Positions 44,985-54,605 of a stretch of 64,000 nt of DNA are shown piece after piece. The notes beneath the pieces are model-generated. The model saw only the letters and a list, made by a program, of their open reading frames with translations, was not told where the DNA came from and did no database searches. Numbering within the stretch: the stretch's first letter is position 1; each line of letters starts with the position of its first letter. The position numbers and the translations under genes are program-made. This stretch comes from Hippopus hippopus (Eukaryota > Mollusca > Bivalvia > Cardiida > Cardiidae), in the NCBI GenBank assembly GCA_946811185.2, contig OX328102.1, positions 63,815,416 to 63,879,415 on the forward strand, in the 5' to 3' direction.

Positions 44985-45160
44985 CTGTACCAAATTTTGA
45001 AGTGTTAGAACAGTTGAAATTGAAAGCATTTGATGGTGGGAAATGATATATGGGTCAGATAATGTGATTAGCCACTTAAATGGTAGAAAACAATGTGAGA
45101 AAAGGAGAAAATAACAGCATTTTCTCTTTATCTCACAATGTTTTCAAAAGTCACTGTTTA
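44985..45160. mobile_element. degenerate TTAA-A MITE
   Basis: Long arm remnant, then AACAATGTGAGAAAAGGAG with partner CTCTTTATCTCACAATG: both arms carry GTGAGA/TCTCAC in place of GTGGGA/TCCCAC. Confidence 0.7.
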
Positions 45161-45208
45161 TAGGTACATAAAAACACATGATTTTTTGTTAGAGGCGTAG
45201 TACATAAA

Positions 45209-45470
45209 TAAGTCATGTTCTGTGAAAAGGACGCCTAGTGAATCTGCATAAAGTATCGACCCATGCCGGCCTGTGCAGTCCATGCAGGCTGACATGGGTG
45301 GAAACTTTTTGCTATGTGTAAATTTTTTGCATGCCCAAGGACCATTCAACCTCCATGTCCAGTCAGTTATCAAAAAGACTTTTTGGGATCCCTAATTATG
45401 TGATCTCTTGCTCGGTATAATGCTTCACGGAGATGCATTAAGACCCCTTTTCACAGAGCACAGCCCACAT
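45209..45470. mobile_element. family C TIR element
   Basis: AAGTCATGTTCTGTGAAAAG start and CTTTTCACAGAGCACAG end; internal hairpin GCCTGTGCAG..GCAGGCTGAC. Confidence 0.83.
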
Positions 45471-45504
45471 CTATGTTGACTTGTGCTTTGTTCATGTATT
45501 TCAG

Positions 45505-45642
45505 ATGAGTTTAACATTTACACTAGAGAAGCTGGAGCAGGTGGTCTATCTATTGCTGTAGAGGGACCTTCTAAAGCTGAGGTGGACTTCGAGGACAGGA
45601 AAGATGGTTCTTGTGGTGTAACATATACAGTGTCTGAACCTG
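45505..45642 (+). CDS. FLN: filamin exon: body of repeat 21
   Basis: Reads [20 protein letters not shown], then [19 protein letters not shown]. The CD-strand region [12 protein letters not shown] is the principal integrin and migfilin binding surface in vertebrate filamins and is well preserved. Residues 523-568, phase 1/1, acceptor tttcag, donor gtgagt. Confidence 0.97.
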
Positions 45643-45733
45643 GTGAGTGTACGGCTTTACACATCTTGTCTTTGAAAATGGACTTGCCCATGCCCAGTCC
45701 TTGGATCGAGTTGAAATTAATCAGGGGAAAAAA

Positions 45734-45946
45734 TTAAGCCTTTACCACACAGTCCTGGAGTAGACAGCTTTTGAAAACATTGTGGGAAAAGGAGATAATG
45801 CTGATAACCAGCATTTGCTCTTTTTCCCACACTGTTTTCTACCTTGTCAAATACAAATCCCACCAAATGTGCTACATTCCCTTGCTGTCTTCATATCCTT
45901 TCAACATGGACAGCTCTAAAAATGTGTTGTGTGGTAAAAGGTTACT
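45734..45946. mobile_element. TTAA-A MITE, short-long
   Basis: TTAAGCCTTTACCACACAGT start; good palindrome with GATAACC centre; GTGTGGTAAAAGG end. Confidence 0.85.
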
Positions 45947-46020
45947 GACATTAACATATATCTAGTTACTTCATTTACTCATGTTGATAGGTCTTAAGGT
46001 TCATGCTATTTATTTTGCAG

Positions 46021-46151
46021 GAGAGTACCTGATATCTATCAAGTTTAACGATGAACACATCCCAGACTCACCTTTCCGTGTTCCTATCACACCTAGTATT
46101 GGAGATGCCAAGAAGATTTCTGTCAGTGCCTTACAGTCAAAGGGGTTACAG
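46021..46151 (+). CDS. FLN: filamin exon: end of repeat 21, start of repeat 22
   Basis: GEYLISIKFNDEHIPDSPFR closes repeat 21; GDAKKISVSALQSKGLQ opens repeat 22. Residues 569-612. It enters in phase 1 and leaves in phase 0, unlike most junctions. Acceptor ttgcag; donor CAG|gtattg. Confidence 0.95.
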
Positions 46152-46189
46152 GTATTGTATAACAATTGTTATCTATTTCTAGAAAAGAC

Positions 46190-46372
46190 GCTGAGCCCTG
46201 GTAGAGCAGTGGGTAGATAACAGGACTTAGGCCAGGGGGGGAACTGGTTCAAATCCACAGCTTGGCCAATTCTTTTCTGAGGATTGATGATGGTCATTGC
46301 AATAAGATTCATTCCTGTCTTGTACTGATCATTATGTTGACAATGGTTATGCAGAAAGCAGCCAATTGCTTG
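46190..46372 (+). mobile_element. SINE S1b, 3' truncated
   Basis: Head GAGCCCTGGTAGAGCAGTGG with GGTTCAAATCCAC and body GGATTGATGATGGTCATTGC, stopping at a family-F fragment. Confidence 0.75.
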
Positions 46373-46706
46373 AGATTATATTTACTTTAAACTCAAATCA
46401 GCTGTTAACCATCAAAAGCGTAACCCATTACACAGGGTCAGATAACCATCAAAATATTTTGACACAGTTCTGCTCCTTTTTTTAACTTAAAATTTTCACT
46501 AAAAAGCAACTGCTTTTGTTTTTCCCAAAAAATATTTCAAAGACCAATCCCTTCATTAAAAATTTTGAGACACATGGAATTTTTCTACAACTGCTTTCAA
46601 TTTCGGCAAACCTAACAATAACTCTAATTACATTGCTAGTGAACTAAAACCAACTTGCATCACATGACTTTTAAAGTATCCATGTAGAAAGGAACATTCA
46701 TTACTG

Positions 46707-46824
46707 ATTAACTCCTTTAGATGCTGGTAACCAGAAAACATTGTGGAAAATGTTTGCAAAAGGCTTCTTCTTCAGGTTCGTTAAAACTGGGATTAGGGTT
46801 AGGGATTGTGTAATTAAGGGTTAA
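46707..46824. mobile_element. TTAA-A fragment
   Basis: GATGCTGGTAACCAG, then right palindrome arm and short arm, ending AATTAAGGGTTAA. Confidence 0.65.
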
Positions 46825-46916
46825 ATGATTGCAATAAATCCCCCCACTTCCCCCAAAAATCAGTTTGATTGTCAGTGTCCAAGTTTCCACATCAAACTTT
46901 TTCATTTTTACCACAG

Positions 46917-47037
46917 ATTGGAAAACCTTGCTCATTTGTTGTCAACTTTAATGGTGCACCCAAAGGAAAACTCCAAGCCCGTGTGGTGAGCCCATCTGGT
47001 GCTGAGGATGATGCCCTTGTCCAAGAAATTGATGATG
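46917..47037 (+). CDS. FLN: filamin exon: middle of repeat 22
   Basis: IGKPCSFVVNFNGAPKGKL and RVVSPSGAEDDALVQEIDDG match vertebrate repeat 22. Residues 613-652, phase 0 in and phase 1 out, acceptor ccacag, donor gtaagt. The intron after it holds a mariner relic. Confidence 0.95.
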
Positions 47038-47140
47038 GTAAGTATATCTTTGTCATCACTCATTACTAAACTATGGCATCATTTAACAAACCTGAGGAAT
47101 AAAGACTTTTGTAAGTAACAAGCAAAGTTGCCCGTACTAC

Positions 47141-47620
47141 GAGGCCTGATTGATAAGTTGTGAGCCTCATAATTATGTAAAGGTTTGACTCTTGGTGGAC
47201 ATATTGCATTATTTTTCAGCATAATCCCTTTCAGCATCCCTACTCTTTTGCCAGCAATGTTTAAGGTCTTAATGCTACTTTTAAAAAAAGCCCTATTCCT
47301 AACTGTTCAAGAAGTCCTTCACTACATGTATGATGTCATTATCTGACTGAAAGTGGGTACTATAGATGGCCTTTTTCAATTTTGGAAATAGGGGAAAGTC
47401 TGGTTGAACGAGATCAGGCAAATAAGGTGCATGCTCAATTACTTCAAAGCCACAACTTTTAATGTTGGTCCTAGCAATGACAGACCCATGAACAAGGGGC
47501 ATTGTCGTGGTTGAACAAAAGTCACTTGCCTTGTTTACTTTAGAATACTACCATTTCCAAATAAACTGGCCAAATGACACTCGGCCTTATATAGTCCAGA
47601 AATAGTAGGGCTGAAAAAAG
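47141..47620 (-). mobile_element. degenerate 3' part of a second mariner
   Basis: On the minus strand, HDNA-like sequence (47490-47510, off frame by one) is followed by EHAPYLPDLVQPDFPLFPKL and KKAIYSTHFQSDND, typical of the mariner C-terminus with the third Asp kept. The outer end CTACGAGGCCTGATTGATAA looks like a TIR. The 5' half is missing. Different from the copy at 37917. Confidence 0.82.
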
Positions 47621-47834
47621 ACTTACCTGCTTAACTCCTTCAATCCTTGTTTGTCACCTGTTTGCTTTCCTGTTCATGTATAGAAGAGCATTTTTTTTTC
47701 CTACAGATTTCCGGCCATTGTGTCACTGTGTTAGAAATGGTTTTAAAGCGAAACAAACAAAAGAATTCAAACAACAATAATATTGAAACTAAACAATAAA
47801 AATTAGTTATTACTACCAAGTTTCTTTTTTTCAG

Positions 47835-48005
47835 GAGAATATGCTGTACGCTTCATCCCAAGAGAAAATGGCCCACATTTAGTGTATGTGTCCTTTGATG
47901 GCTGTCAAATCCCAGACAGTCCTTTCCGTATTCAAGTTGGCACAATTTATGCCGACCCTGGAATGGTGCAGGCTTATGGAGAAGGACTTAAGACTGGAAA
48001 AACAG
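47835..48005 (+). CDS. FLN: filamin exon: end of repeat 22, start of repeat 23
   Basis: EYAVRFIPRENGPHLVYV and IPDSPFRIQVG finish repeat 22. ADPGMVQAYGEGLKTGKT starts repeat 23. Residues 653-709, phase 1/1, acceptor tttcag, donor gtatat. Confidence 0.96.
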
Positions 48006-48389
48006 GTATATTGTCAGCTAGCTTTTGTTCACTGTGAGTTTTGATTAGTCCACACAGACTGGGTCAATCATTACACAGTCAGCTAATATAATGAGAAGTA
48101 ACAACAACAGTCTTTATGTAATTGGTCAAACAGGTACAGTCAGCTGATTTATTTCACCAAGAGTTCAAAATTGACTAGTGATTAGAACTTCAAATACAGT
48201 CTTGCTAAAGACAGCTTTTGAAAACATTGTTGAACTTAAAGCAATTGGTTGAAGCAAACAGTAGCTTCTCTCAAACCATTGTGTTCAAAAGCTATTTGGT
48301 ACAGGCATATGCAGTCTTATTTATGTGGTCATAGATTGAGCTTGTATTGCATCCTGGTTCCTTTCTCTACACTTCGATCTTAAATAACT

Positions 48390-48640
48390 AGAACTGAAAT
48401 GATGAAATTTGCCTTTGAAAGTGCAGAAAACATTGTGGGAAATTGAGAAAATGCTGCTTACCAGCATTTTTCCCTTTTCTCACAATGTTTACAAATGCTT
48501 TGTTCCTCAGAGTTGTTAAAGCATGGGATTGTGTGGTAAAGGGTTAACTCTTTAACAGGAAAAAATGTTAGACTGGTCCACATCGAAGCATTCAAAATAA
48601 CAAGATCATTGACTCTCAAGATGATGTTGACGTAGTAATT
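48390..48640. mobile_element. TTAA-A MITE and left-arm fragment sharing TTAA 48544-48547
   Basis: 48390-48547 has part of the long arm, a good palindrome and the short arm. 48544-48640 is a long-arm fragment. Confidence 0.75.
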
Positions 48641-48761
48641 TGATAGGGTATCAAAATACGATGAGAAATGTCATAATTTGGCATTTCAAAATCTTATCAT
48701 GTTGTGGAATGAGACGAAAAACAATATTATAAAATATATAAATGTTCACTCTTTGTTACAG

Positions 48762-48977
48762 ATCAAACAGCGAAGTTTATTGTCAATACAGTGAATGCTG
48801 GATCAGGGGCTCTTGCCGTCACTGTGGAAGGTCCATCAAAAGTCAAGATGGAATGTCGGGAGGTTGATGAAGGCTACGAGTTTACGTACACGCCAACAGC
48901 TCCAGGCGATTATCTAATTACGATAAAATATGCAGGAACTAATATTGCTGGTAGTCCATTTAAAGCTAGAATTGAAG
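48762..48977 (+). CDS. FLN: filamin exon: body of repeat 23
   Basis: [40 protein letters not shown] and [12 protein letters not shown] give a complete repeat 23 body. In vertebrates repeat 23 is the FilGAP-binding repeat. Residues 710-781, phase 1/1, acceptor tttacag, donor gttagt. Confidence 0.97.
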
Positions 48978-48998
48978 GTTAGTATTGATACATGCATG

Positions 48999-49455
48999 TG
49001 AGTCATGCTCTGAAAAGGGGGCTTAACCCTTTCCCAAACAATCACGGGTTTTCACAACCCTGAGAAAGAAGCCTTTTAAAAAACGTTGTGGGAAAAGGAG
49101 AAAATGCTGGTAACCAGCATTTTCTCCTTTTCCACAATTTTTTCTACCCTTCCTAAAACAAATTTCAATTTTTGAGTCCCATTTATCGTGTCGTCTACAA
49201 GTGCTTTTAATTTGAACCAGTCTAGAATTTTGTTGTTTGGTAAAGAGTTAATACATTGCAAAAAGTATTGATTTAGATCAGCCCATGCTTTTTGCTTTTG
49301 GTAAAATGTCTTCATGTCAAAGGACTATTCTACCTCATGATTCAGTTGGCTTTTATACAAAATGGATTTTATGGATCAGTGATTATGTGACAAGTTGAAT
49401 GGTATCATGTATCTCAGAGGTGAGTTAAACCCCCATTTGCCAGTGTATGGTTCAT
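48999..49455. mobile_element. family C element split by a TTAA-A MITE
   Basis: GTGAGTCATGCTCTGAAAAG start and TGCCAGTGTATGGTTCATG end; TTAA-A inserted at 49023-49251. Confidence 0.85.
49023..49251. mobile_element. intact TTAA-A MITE nested in family C element
   Basis: TTAACCCTTTCCCAAACAAT start, GGTAAAGAGTTAA end, short-long, near-perfect palindrome around GGTAACC. The host element reads GGGC-TTAA before and TTAA-TACATTGCAAAAAG after, against GGGCTTAATGCATCTGCAA in the empty copy at 41166. Confidence 0.93.
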
Positions 49456-49627
49456 GTATTTATGTTTATATTATTTTCTACATACAGACACCTGTACAAA
49501 TTTGAACCAGTAGACAAATTTCTGTTGTCTTTGGGCAGCTTTTGAAATCATTGTTGTTTTTGTCGAGAAATGGCTCATCGAGACTAATTTCTTTACATTG
49601 CTTATGTGTATATTCTTGTATTAAACT

Positions 49628-49822
49628 TTAACACTTTACCAAAAGACAAAAATGTAGACTTGTCCAAAGTGAGAGCATTTGCAAATGACAATTGAAATAT
49701 GATTCAAAAGATGCAATTTGTTTGTCGATGGAATAGAAAACATTGTGAGAAAAGGAGAAATTGATGGTAACTTGGCTTCTACCCCAGGGTCATTAAAACA
49801 GGATTTTTTGGTAAAGTGTTAA
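49628..49822. mobile_element. TTAA-A MITE, long-short, internal deletion
   Basis: TTAACACTTTACCAAAAGAC start; palindrome right arm missing after GATGGTAAC; TTAA 49819-49822 end. Confidence 0.8.
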
Positions 49823-50205
49823 ATTTTAATGCATGTTGACTGTCAGTATTTACTAGAGTATTTATATGTAGCTAACTTAAGTTTGAGGTAACAAAGTTAC
49901 AGACTGACACAACTAAGTGCCATAGAGAAAAAATATTTCACCAGAAGAGGGGAAAAAAAGTTTTGGTTTGATATGGAAAGCATTTATGTAATTTCGGAAA
50001 CGTGAAAAAAGAAATTGTTGTGTCTGTTCCCACATTTGTATTAAACACTGTCTAATGCAATGGTCTGTAGGTGAAAAGATTGACTTTGTTGTACATGATA
50101 CCATGAAAGATTTTATTTTAAGACTAAAAACAAACTTTTGTCTAAAATTCATGCCTTATTTGGAATGATTATAGCTCATATATGTCATGATTTTTGTACT
50201 TCCAG

Positions 50206-50403
50206 GTCAAGGCAAACCTAGTGGTTACCAGGAACAGGCCTCTGTTGTCGTGGAAACCGTTACAAAAACTAGTGTAATGAGTAAATTTGCGTCACTACAG
50301 CCCTTCGAATCTGATGCCTCTAAGGTCACATGTGACGGAAATGGGTTGAAGAAAGGCTATAGAAACAAACAGTGCACATTCAATGTAGATACATCAAAAG
50401 CTG
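50206..50403 (+). CDS. FLN: filamin exon: hinge 2 and start of repeat 24
   Basis: GKPSGYQEQASVVVETVTKT and SVMSKFASLQPFE form the hinge-2 linker: no Ig motifs, rich in Ser, Thr and Val, and similar in length to vertebrate hinge 2. SDASKVTCDGNGLKKGYRNK and FNVDTSKAG begin repeat 24. Residues 782-847, phase 1/1. Confidence 0.95.
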
Positions 50404-50464
50404 GTAAGTGTTGTCTGAAGGATAGATTTTAGCTCATCATAGGGCTTTTGTACCTTGGTGCTGA

Positions 50465-50765
50465 ACCTTGGTATCACAGTTGGAAGCAAACAGGACTTGT
50501 GAACAGGGGTTGCTCTTTTGAATCCCCAGCTTGGCCAAATTCTTTCTAAGGTTTGATGATAGTCATTGCGACAGGGTTCATTCCTCTCTCACCACTGATC
50601 ATTGTTTTGACAATGGTTATGTGGGAAAGCAGCAAGTGGCTTAGTGGCAAGTGGAAGAATAGTAAGCAAAGAACTGGTGACAGAAAATCTAGGAAAGCAT
50701 GGATAGGTGCACTGGCCAAGATAAAACAGGAAGACTGTTGAAAATAGCAGAAACTCCATACAGCT
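50465..50765 (+). mobile_element. SINE S1b, old
   Basis: GAATCCCCAGCTTGGCC box-B region, GATGATAGTCATTGCGACAG, GGAAAGCATGGATAGGTGC, tail AACTCCATACAGC. Confidence 0.8.
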
Positions 50766-50842
50766 ATTGATGCCATGGTTGTTTGTTATTGGGAAATCTT
50801 TGTTTGATTTCTGCTTGCAGGGCTTGTCATCTGGGAGTGTCC

Positions 50843-51010
50843 TTAACCCTTTACCAACCACACCATCCCAAGTTTTGATGATCTTGAGAAAGGAAGCTTT
50901 TGAAAACATTTTGGGAAAAGTAGGAAATGCTGGTAACCAGTATTTTCACCCCTTTTCCTACAGTGTTTTCAAAAGTATTCTTCTTCAGGGTCTTGTTAAG
51001 TAAAGAGTTA
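50843..51010. mobile_element. TTAA-A MITE with short arms on both sides
   Basis: Left TTAACCCTTTACCAACC and GAAAGGAAGCTTTTGAAAAC. Right GTTTTCAAAAGTATTCTTC and GGGTCTTGTTAAG. Both arms are the short type, about 168 bp in all. Confidence 0.83.
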
Positions 51011-51293
51011 CTACATGAACTGTTTTCACATACTGTTTTTTAAAAAGTGGCAAATCAGTGACTGTTTGGATTTTTTATTTTTCTTTCATCCTTCAAATAG
51101 AAGTAAAAAAGAAATCACTTAGGAAATTTCAAAATTGTTGGGGGTTTGGTTGCGGGAAGTTCTCAGAATTTTGACTTTTTTACCAGATAAGAAAGTCTCA
51201 TATTGAAAGCTGGCATGCATCAAATTAATTTTCTCTTAGATGATACAATTTGTCTGTAAAGGATAGTAAAGAACCTTTTGCGACTAGGTTTCT

Positions 51294-51494
51294 TAAGTCT
51301 TTACCACACCACAAAATTTTTAAATCCATCGAGATTGGAAGTATTTGCAGGTTTCAAATCTCATGTGGCTAAAATTAAGGAACTTGTCTTTGATAAGGTA
51401 GAAGACATTTTAGTGAAATGAGAAAGTGTTGTTTACTAATTTTCAATAGCCATCTTCCTCAGGGACATTATTGTTGGTGTGATAAAGGATTAAC
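51294..51494. mobile_element. decayed TTAA-A MITE in the last intron
   Basis: AAGTCTTTACCACACCAC start and GATAAAGGATTAA end; palindrome core lost. It ends about 70 bp before the terminal exon. Confidence 0.75.
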
Positions 51495-51561
51495 GTAATA
51501 CAAGATAAGTGAAAATAATAGTGCCTTACAGAGTTTGAAATTCCTTCTTTTTATATTCCAG

Positions 51562-51749
51562 GTAACAATATGTTATTTATCGGTATGATTGGCCCCAAAG
51601 GTCCGTGTGAAGAGCTCTGTGTAAAACATCAACCAGGAGCGCCGTACAAGATCACGTATCTCGTCAAAGAACGCGGAGATTACATGTTAGCAGTTAAATG
51701 GGGAGATGAACATATCCCTGGTTCACCTTTCTATGTGAAAGTGGAATAA
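51562..51749 (+). CDS. FLN: filamin terminal exon: repeat 24 dimerisation domain and stop
   Basis: [20 protein letters not shown], then [20 protein letters not shown] and [12 protein letters not shown], then TAA at 51747-51749. This is the C-terminal repeat through which vertebrate filamins dimerise. Residues 848-909. The reading ends at the expected C-terminal position just after the last SPF strand, so the C-terminus is complete. Confidence 0.98.
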
Positions 51750-51997
51750 TTCAAGCAGATATTTTAGAGACATTTATTTCTATTATTTCGTACGTAGGTT
51801 TTTTTAATTTTCATTACAATTTGAAACAATTGACAAAGAAGTGCCAGTTTTTTAAAGGGTTGAATTTGACTGTTTAACTTTGGAATTTAATCTCATAGAT
51901 ATTGGGTAATGTATATTTTTTGTGGGTTTTGTCATTTTTTTTTTTTTTTTGGCGGACTTTTGAAACTTGATATATTTTTGAAATGGTGCTACCTAGA

Positions 51998-52125
51998 GCA
52001 TGTCCTGTATAAATCACTGTAAAACAGTGTAATACTGGCATGTGCAGTATAAACCTCTGTCAAACAGTGTTATACTGGCATGTGCTGTATAAACCTCTGT
52101 AAAACAGTGTTATACTGGCGTGTGC
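51998..52125 (+). repeat. 40-bp repeat x3 in filamin 3' UTR, each with a small hairpin
   Basis: GGCATGTGCTGTATAAACC-type units start at 51998, 52038, 52078 and (partial) 52118, an exact 40-bp period. Each holds CTGTAAAACAGTG or a close variant, which can fold as a 5-bp stem; at 52015 it is CACTGTAAAACAGTG. Confidence 0.85.
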
Positions 52126-52672
52126 TAGATTTACTTCACAGGATTATATCCAAGTGCAAAACGACTCTCATCTATGCAACAGAACATGTCATTAAAGTTA
52201 AATGTATCATAACTCATTTTCATAAATGATCACATGGGCTGTACTTGTTGAATGCATAAAAGTGACTGAATCGAAACATAGCCTTGTTACTGGTCAAGCC
52301 ATCTTTCCTCTGTAAAAATCAGATTTCAAAACTGTTTTCGAGATTATGGGATGTGGCTTATAATACAAGTATGTGCATGGCAGAGCACCATTTTCGACTT
52401 ACAAATTATACTTTTACACATATTCATGTATAATGTTATTTCTTACTATGTTACTGTTGTTACAGAATCTCTATGCATATAACTTCATACATACATATTG
52501 TTGGATTTTTCATGCTTTTTTTTTTATAATAATATGCTGTAATTGTTTTCAAAAGCAAAACAATTTGTTCTTCCAAAAACTCAGCAGGAAATTTATCCAT
52601 ACCTTTTTATGGTCCTTTCTTTATAGTATGTTTCTGTACTGATAAAGCTTTTTCCTTGTTGATTCCAACTGA

Positions 52673-52678
52673 AATAAA
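52673..52678 (+). promoter_or_regulatory. candidate polyadenylation signal AATAAA
   Basis: First AATAAA downstream of the filamin stop, within GAAATAAAGA. Confidence 0.5.
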
Positions 52679-52699
52679 GAATTGTAACAGTTGCGATTG

Positions 52700-54180
52700 A
52701 GATAACAAAAAAAATTTAAAGGGAGTTTGAAGCACTTACATGCTGTTCTACTTTATAGTGCAATTTTATATAAACACATATTCAGTCAAATACATTCATT
52801 TTCTTCTTTTTTGCTTTTGGTTAGCTCTGTTTTTACATTATAAATTTACCCTTATGAAACTAGGTTTTGTATTTACCTTTGCAAACTTGCTAGAACATGA
52901 TTTATTCTCGATCCTCATCCTGATAACAAATCAAACAAACTAGACTAAAGTTTACTTACTTCGTTTCAATTAATCTGAAAAATCTACAGTAAAAACCTGA
53001 ATTAGATTTTTCACCGCTGAGTGTCAAACTATTATTTTCCACGCGTAGCAAAGTGATTTACTACCATCAAAAATTGATTCATTTTCAAGTTTTTTTTTTT
53101 TTTTATTTTTCTTTTCCGTGTACAGTTGTGTCTACTGTTGTCCAAGGTGTATATTATTGTGTTACTGAACAATAATTTATATTACTATGTGCATGCCTCA
53201 GAAAGTTTGAACCCTTCTTACCTCCCCTTACAAGGTCAAAGTTCAAGTAGACTAATTAAACTTAGACAGATTTACATGTAGAGCATCCAGTAGTAAAAAA
53301 GTAATTTAGAATGACCTTGACATTTAATCATGTGACCTTGTTTGACCTGACTGTTTGTATATATAAATGAAGGATTGTTTGTTTTCAAGTTACAAGACTC
53401 TCGGAGGCATCTATGAATTTGAGTGCTGCAAGTCATTTTCATCTTTCTGTTGAATCTTTTACACTTTAACTGTCCAGTAAATGCTATCGTTTAGAGTTCT
53501 TTTGAACAATAAATGTTTCACCAGTTGTGGAACTAAATTTATACAAGTCTTGTTGCTAGAACATGTGATCAGATCTAGTTTTGCCACAACAAATATAAAT
53601 GTGTCCATGCAGAAATATAATTGTATCTATTCTGAACATGTCTGTAACACTTTCTATCCAAATTTAAAGCAAAATGATCATATTCATGTTCCTGTATGCC
53701 TAAGGAAGAAGGCTTTTAGAAACAGTCTGAGAAAAGGAGAAGATGCTGAGAAGCAGCATATATTTCCTTTTCCCACATTGTCTCTCTGAAGGCAACTTGT
53801 ATGTCTGCTAAAGAATTAAGCCTGCCTTTCAGAGAGATACTCTATGAAGTCCAAAAGATGGAAATACTGAAATATGCAAGTCTGGATGACTTATGATGAT
53901 CAGTCAGCAAAGAAAAGATTGACTGTTCTTCTGTTACAATATATAAACAAATGGACACAGTTAAATTGTATTTTTGTTATATGATTGTGTGTATCAGATT
54001 AACAATGCTTGGGCTTTATGCTGATATAGAGATACTAGATCAAAACTCCCACTGACAGCTTGTTATATAGCAATTATCTTACATTTGTCAATAAAATATA
54101 AAATCATACGTAGTTTGTGGCTTATACCTGTTTACCAACATTTACAGACTTTGTGATTTGGCTCATCACCTCCTGCAGAT
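52700..54180. other. downstream flank of filamin, no gene seen
   Basis: AT-rich sequence with possible distal AATAAA sites (near 53508 and 54090) and one decayed TTAA-A fragment. Open stretches here are Phe/Tyr/Leu-rich and look like chance in T-rich DNA. Confidence 0.5.
53690..53820. mobile_element. decayed TTAA-A fragment downstream of filamin
   Basis: GCCTAAGGAAGAAGGCTTTT, weak palindrome around GAGAAGCAGC, GCTAAAGAATTAA end. Confidence 0.65.
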
Positions 54181-54186
54181 AATTCT

Positions 54187-54490
54187 TAGCTTGGCTGTTT
54201 TCAAAGAAAATGTCGAAATATTGTCATAGTCATTTTGTCATCAGTGTCGTTGTGGTTGAAAAGCTTTGACATTTTAATATCTCTGTCATTACTGAAGATA
54301 TTTACTTCAAACTTGGACTAGTTGATAACTATTGAAAAGAGAAGCCATATCAGTAGGGCAGGTAACATTTGGTTACAAAATATTTTTGTCACAGTTATGC
54401 CCCTTTTTTGACTGAATTTTCATTGACAATCTTTTTTAAAAGCGACTTCAGCTGAGCGTTGGCACCCGCATGTGGTGCTCTTGTTTGTCT
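54187..54490 (+). repeat. family F dispersed repeat, long copy
   Basis: GCTTGGCTGTTTTCAAAG start, GTCATTACTGAAGATATTTA, GAGCGTTGGCACCCGCATG and ATGTGGTGCTCTTGTTTG end. Confidence 0.82.
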
Positions 54491-54524
54491 TTCAGCAGAT
54501 TTTTTTGACAACATTGAGGCATAC

Positions 54525-54605
54525 TGATTGATTGATTGAATGGTGTTTTAAGCTGCTTTCAACATTATTTCAGTCATATCATAGTAGCGGCTCACATACC
54601 AGGGC
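54525..54605 (-). mobile_element. SINE fragment interrupted by the hAT-like insertion
   Basis: Reverse-strand SINE tail GATTGATTGAATGGTGTTTT through CATTATTTCAGTCATATC. A tRNA-like head remnant (CCACTGAGCCATGCTGGACC, reverse) appears about 1.4 kb later at 56015-56036, suggesting the intervening DNA was inserted into the SINE. Confidence 0.6.

Larger units (their letters stand above)
13592..51749 (+). other. FLN: filamin gene, 3' part (hinge 1 to C-terminus), 18 exons
   Basis: Filamin is a cytoplasmic actin crosslinker and scaffold: an N-terminal CH-domain pair, a rod of Ig-like repeats and a C-terminal repeat that dimerises. Only the C-terminal part is here. Eighteen exons with AG/GT borders join without a frame break into about 909 codons. 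Most junctions are phase 1; the two microexons and the 46151/46917 junction are phase 0. The recurring motifs GGLS-x-x-EGPSK, DGTC-x-V-x-Y and GSPF mark the Ig repeats. Order and sequence fit vertebrate repeats 16-24, with hinge 2 between 23 and 24. Repeats 18-21 correspond to the region that binds integrin tails and other partners in vertebrates. No exon of repeat 15 is seen upstream. Introns are unusually full of foldback elements. Identity is secure; the microexon hinge and the 5' limit are less so. Confidence 0.95.
51750..52690 (+). other. filamin 3' UTR (approximate)
   Basis: Non-coding and AT-rich sequence after the filamin stop. The first canonical AATAAA is at 52673-52678, giving a UTR of about 0.95 kb if used. 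Further AATAAA hexamers near 53508 and 54090 could extend it. The UTR contains a 40-bp tandem repeat. The end point is inferred from the signal only. Confidence 0.6.

Noticed and set aside
46795..46806. Interstitial telomere repeat (TTAGGG)
   Set aside because: Only two imperfect copies in the decayed end of a TTAA-A element.
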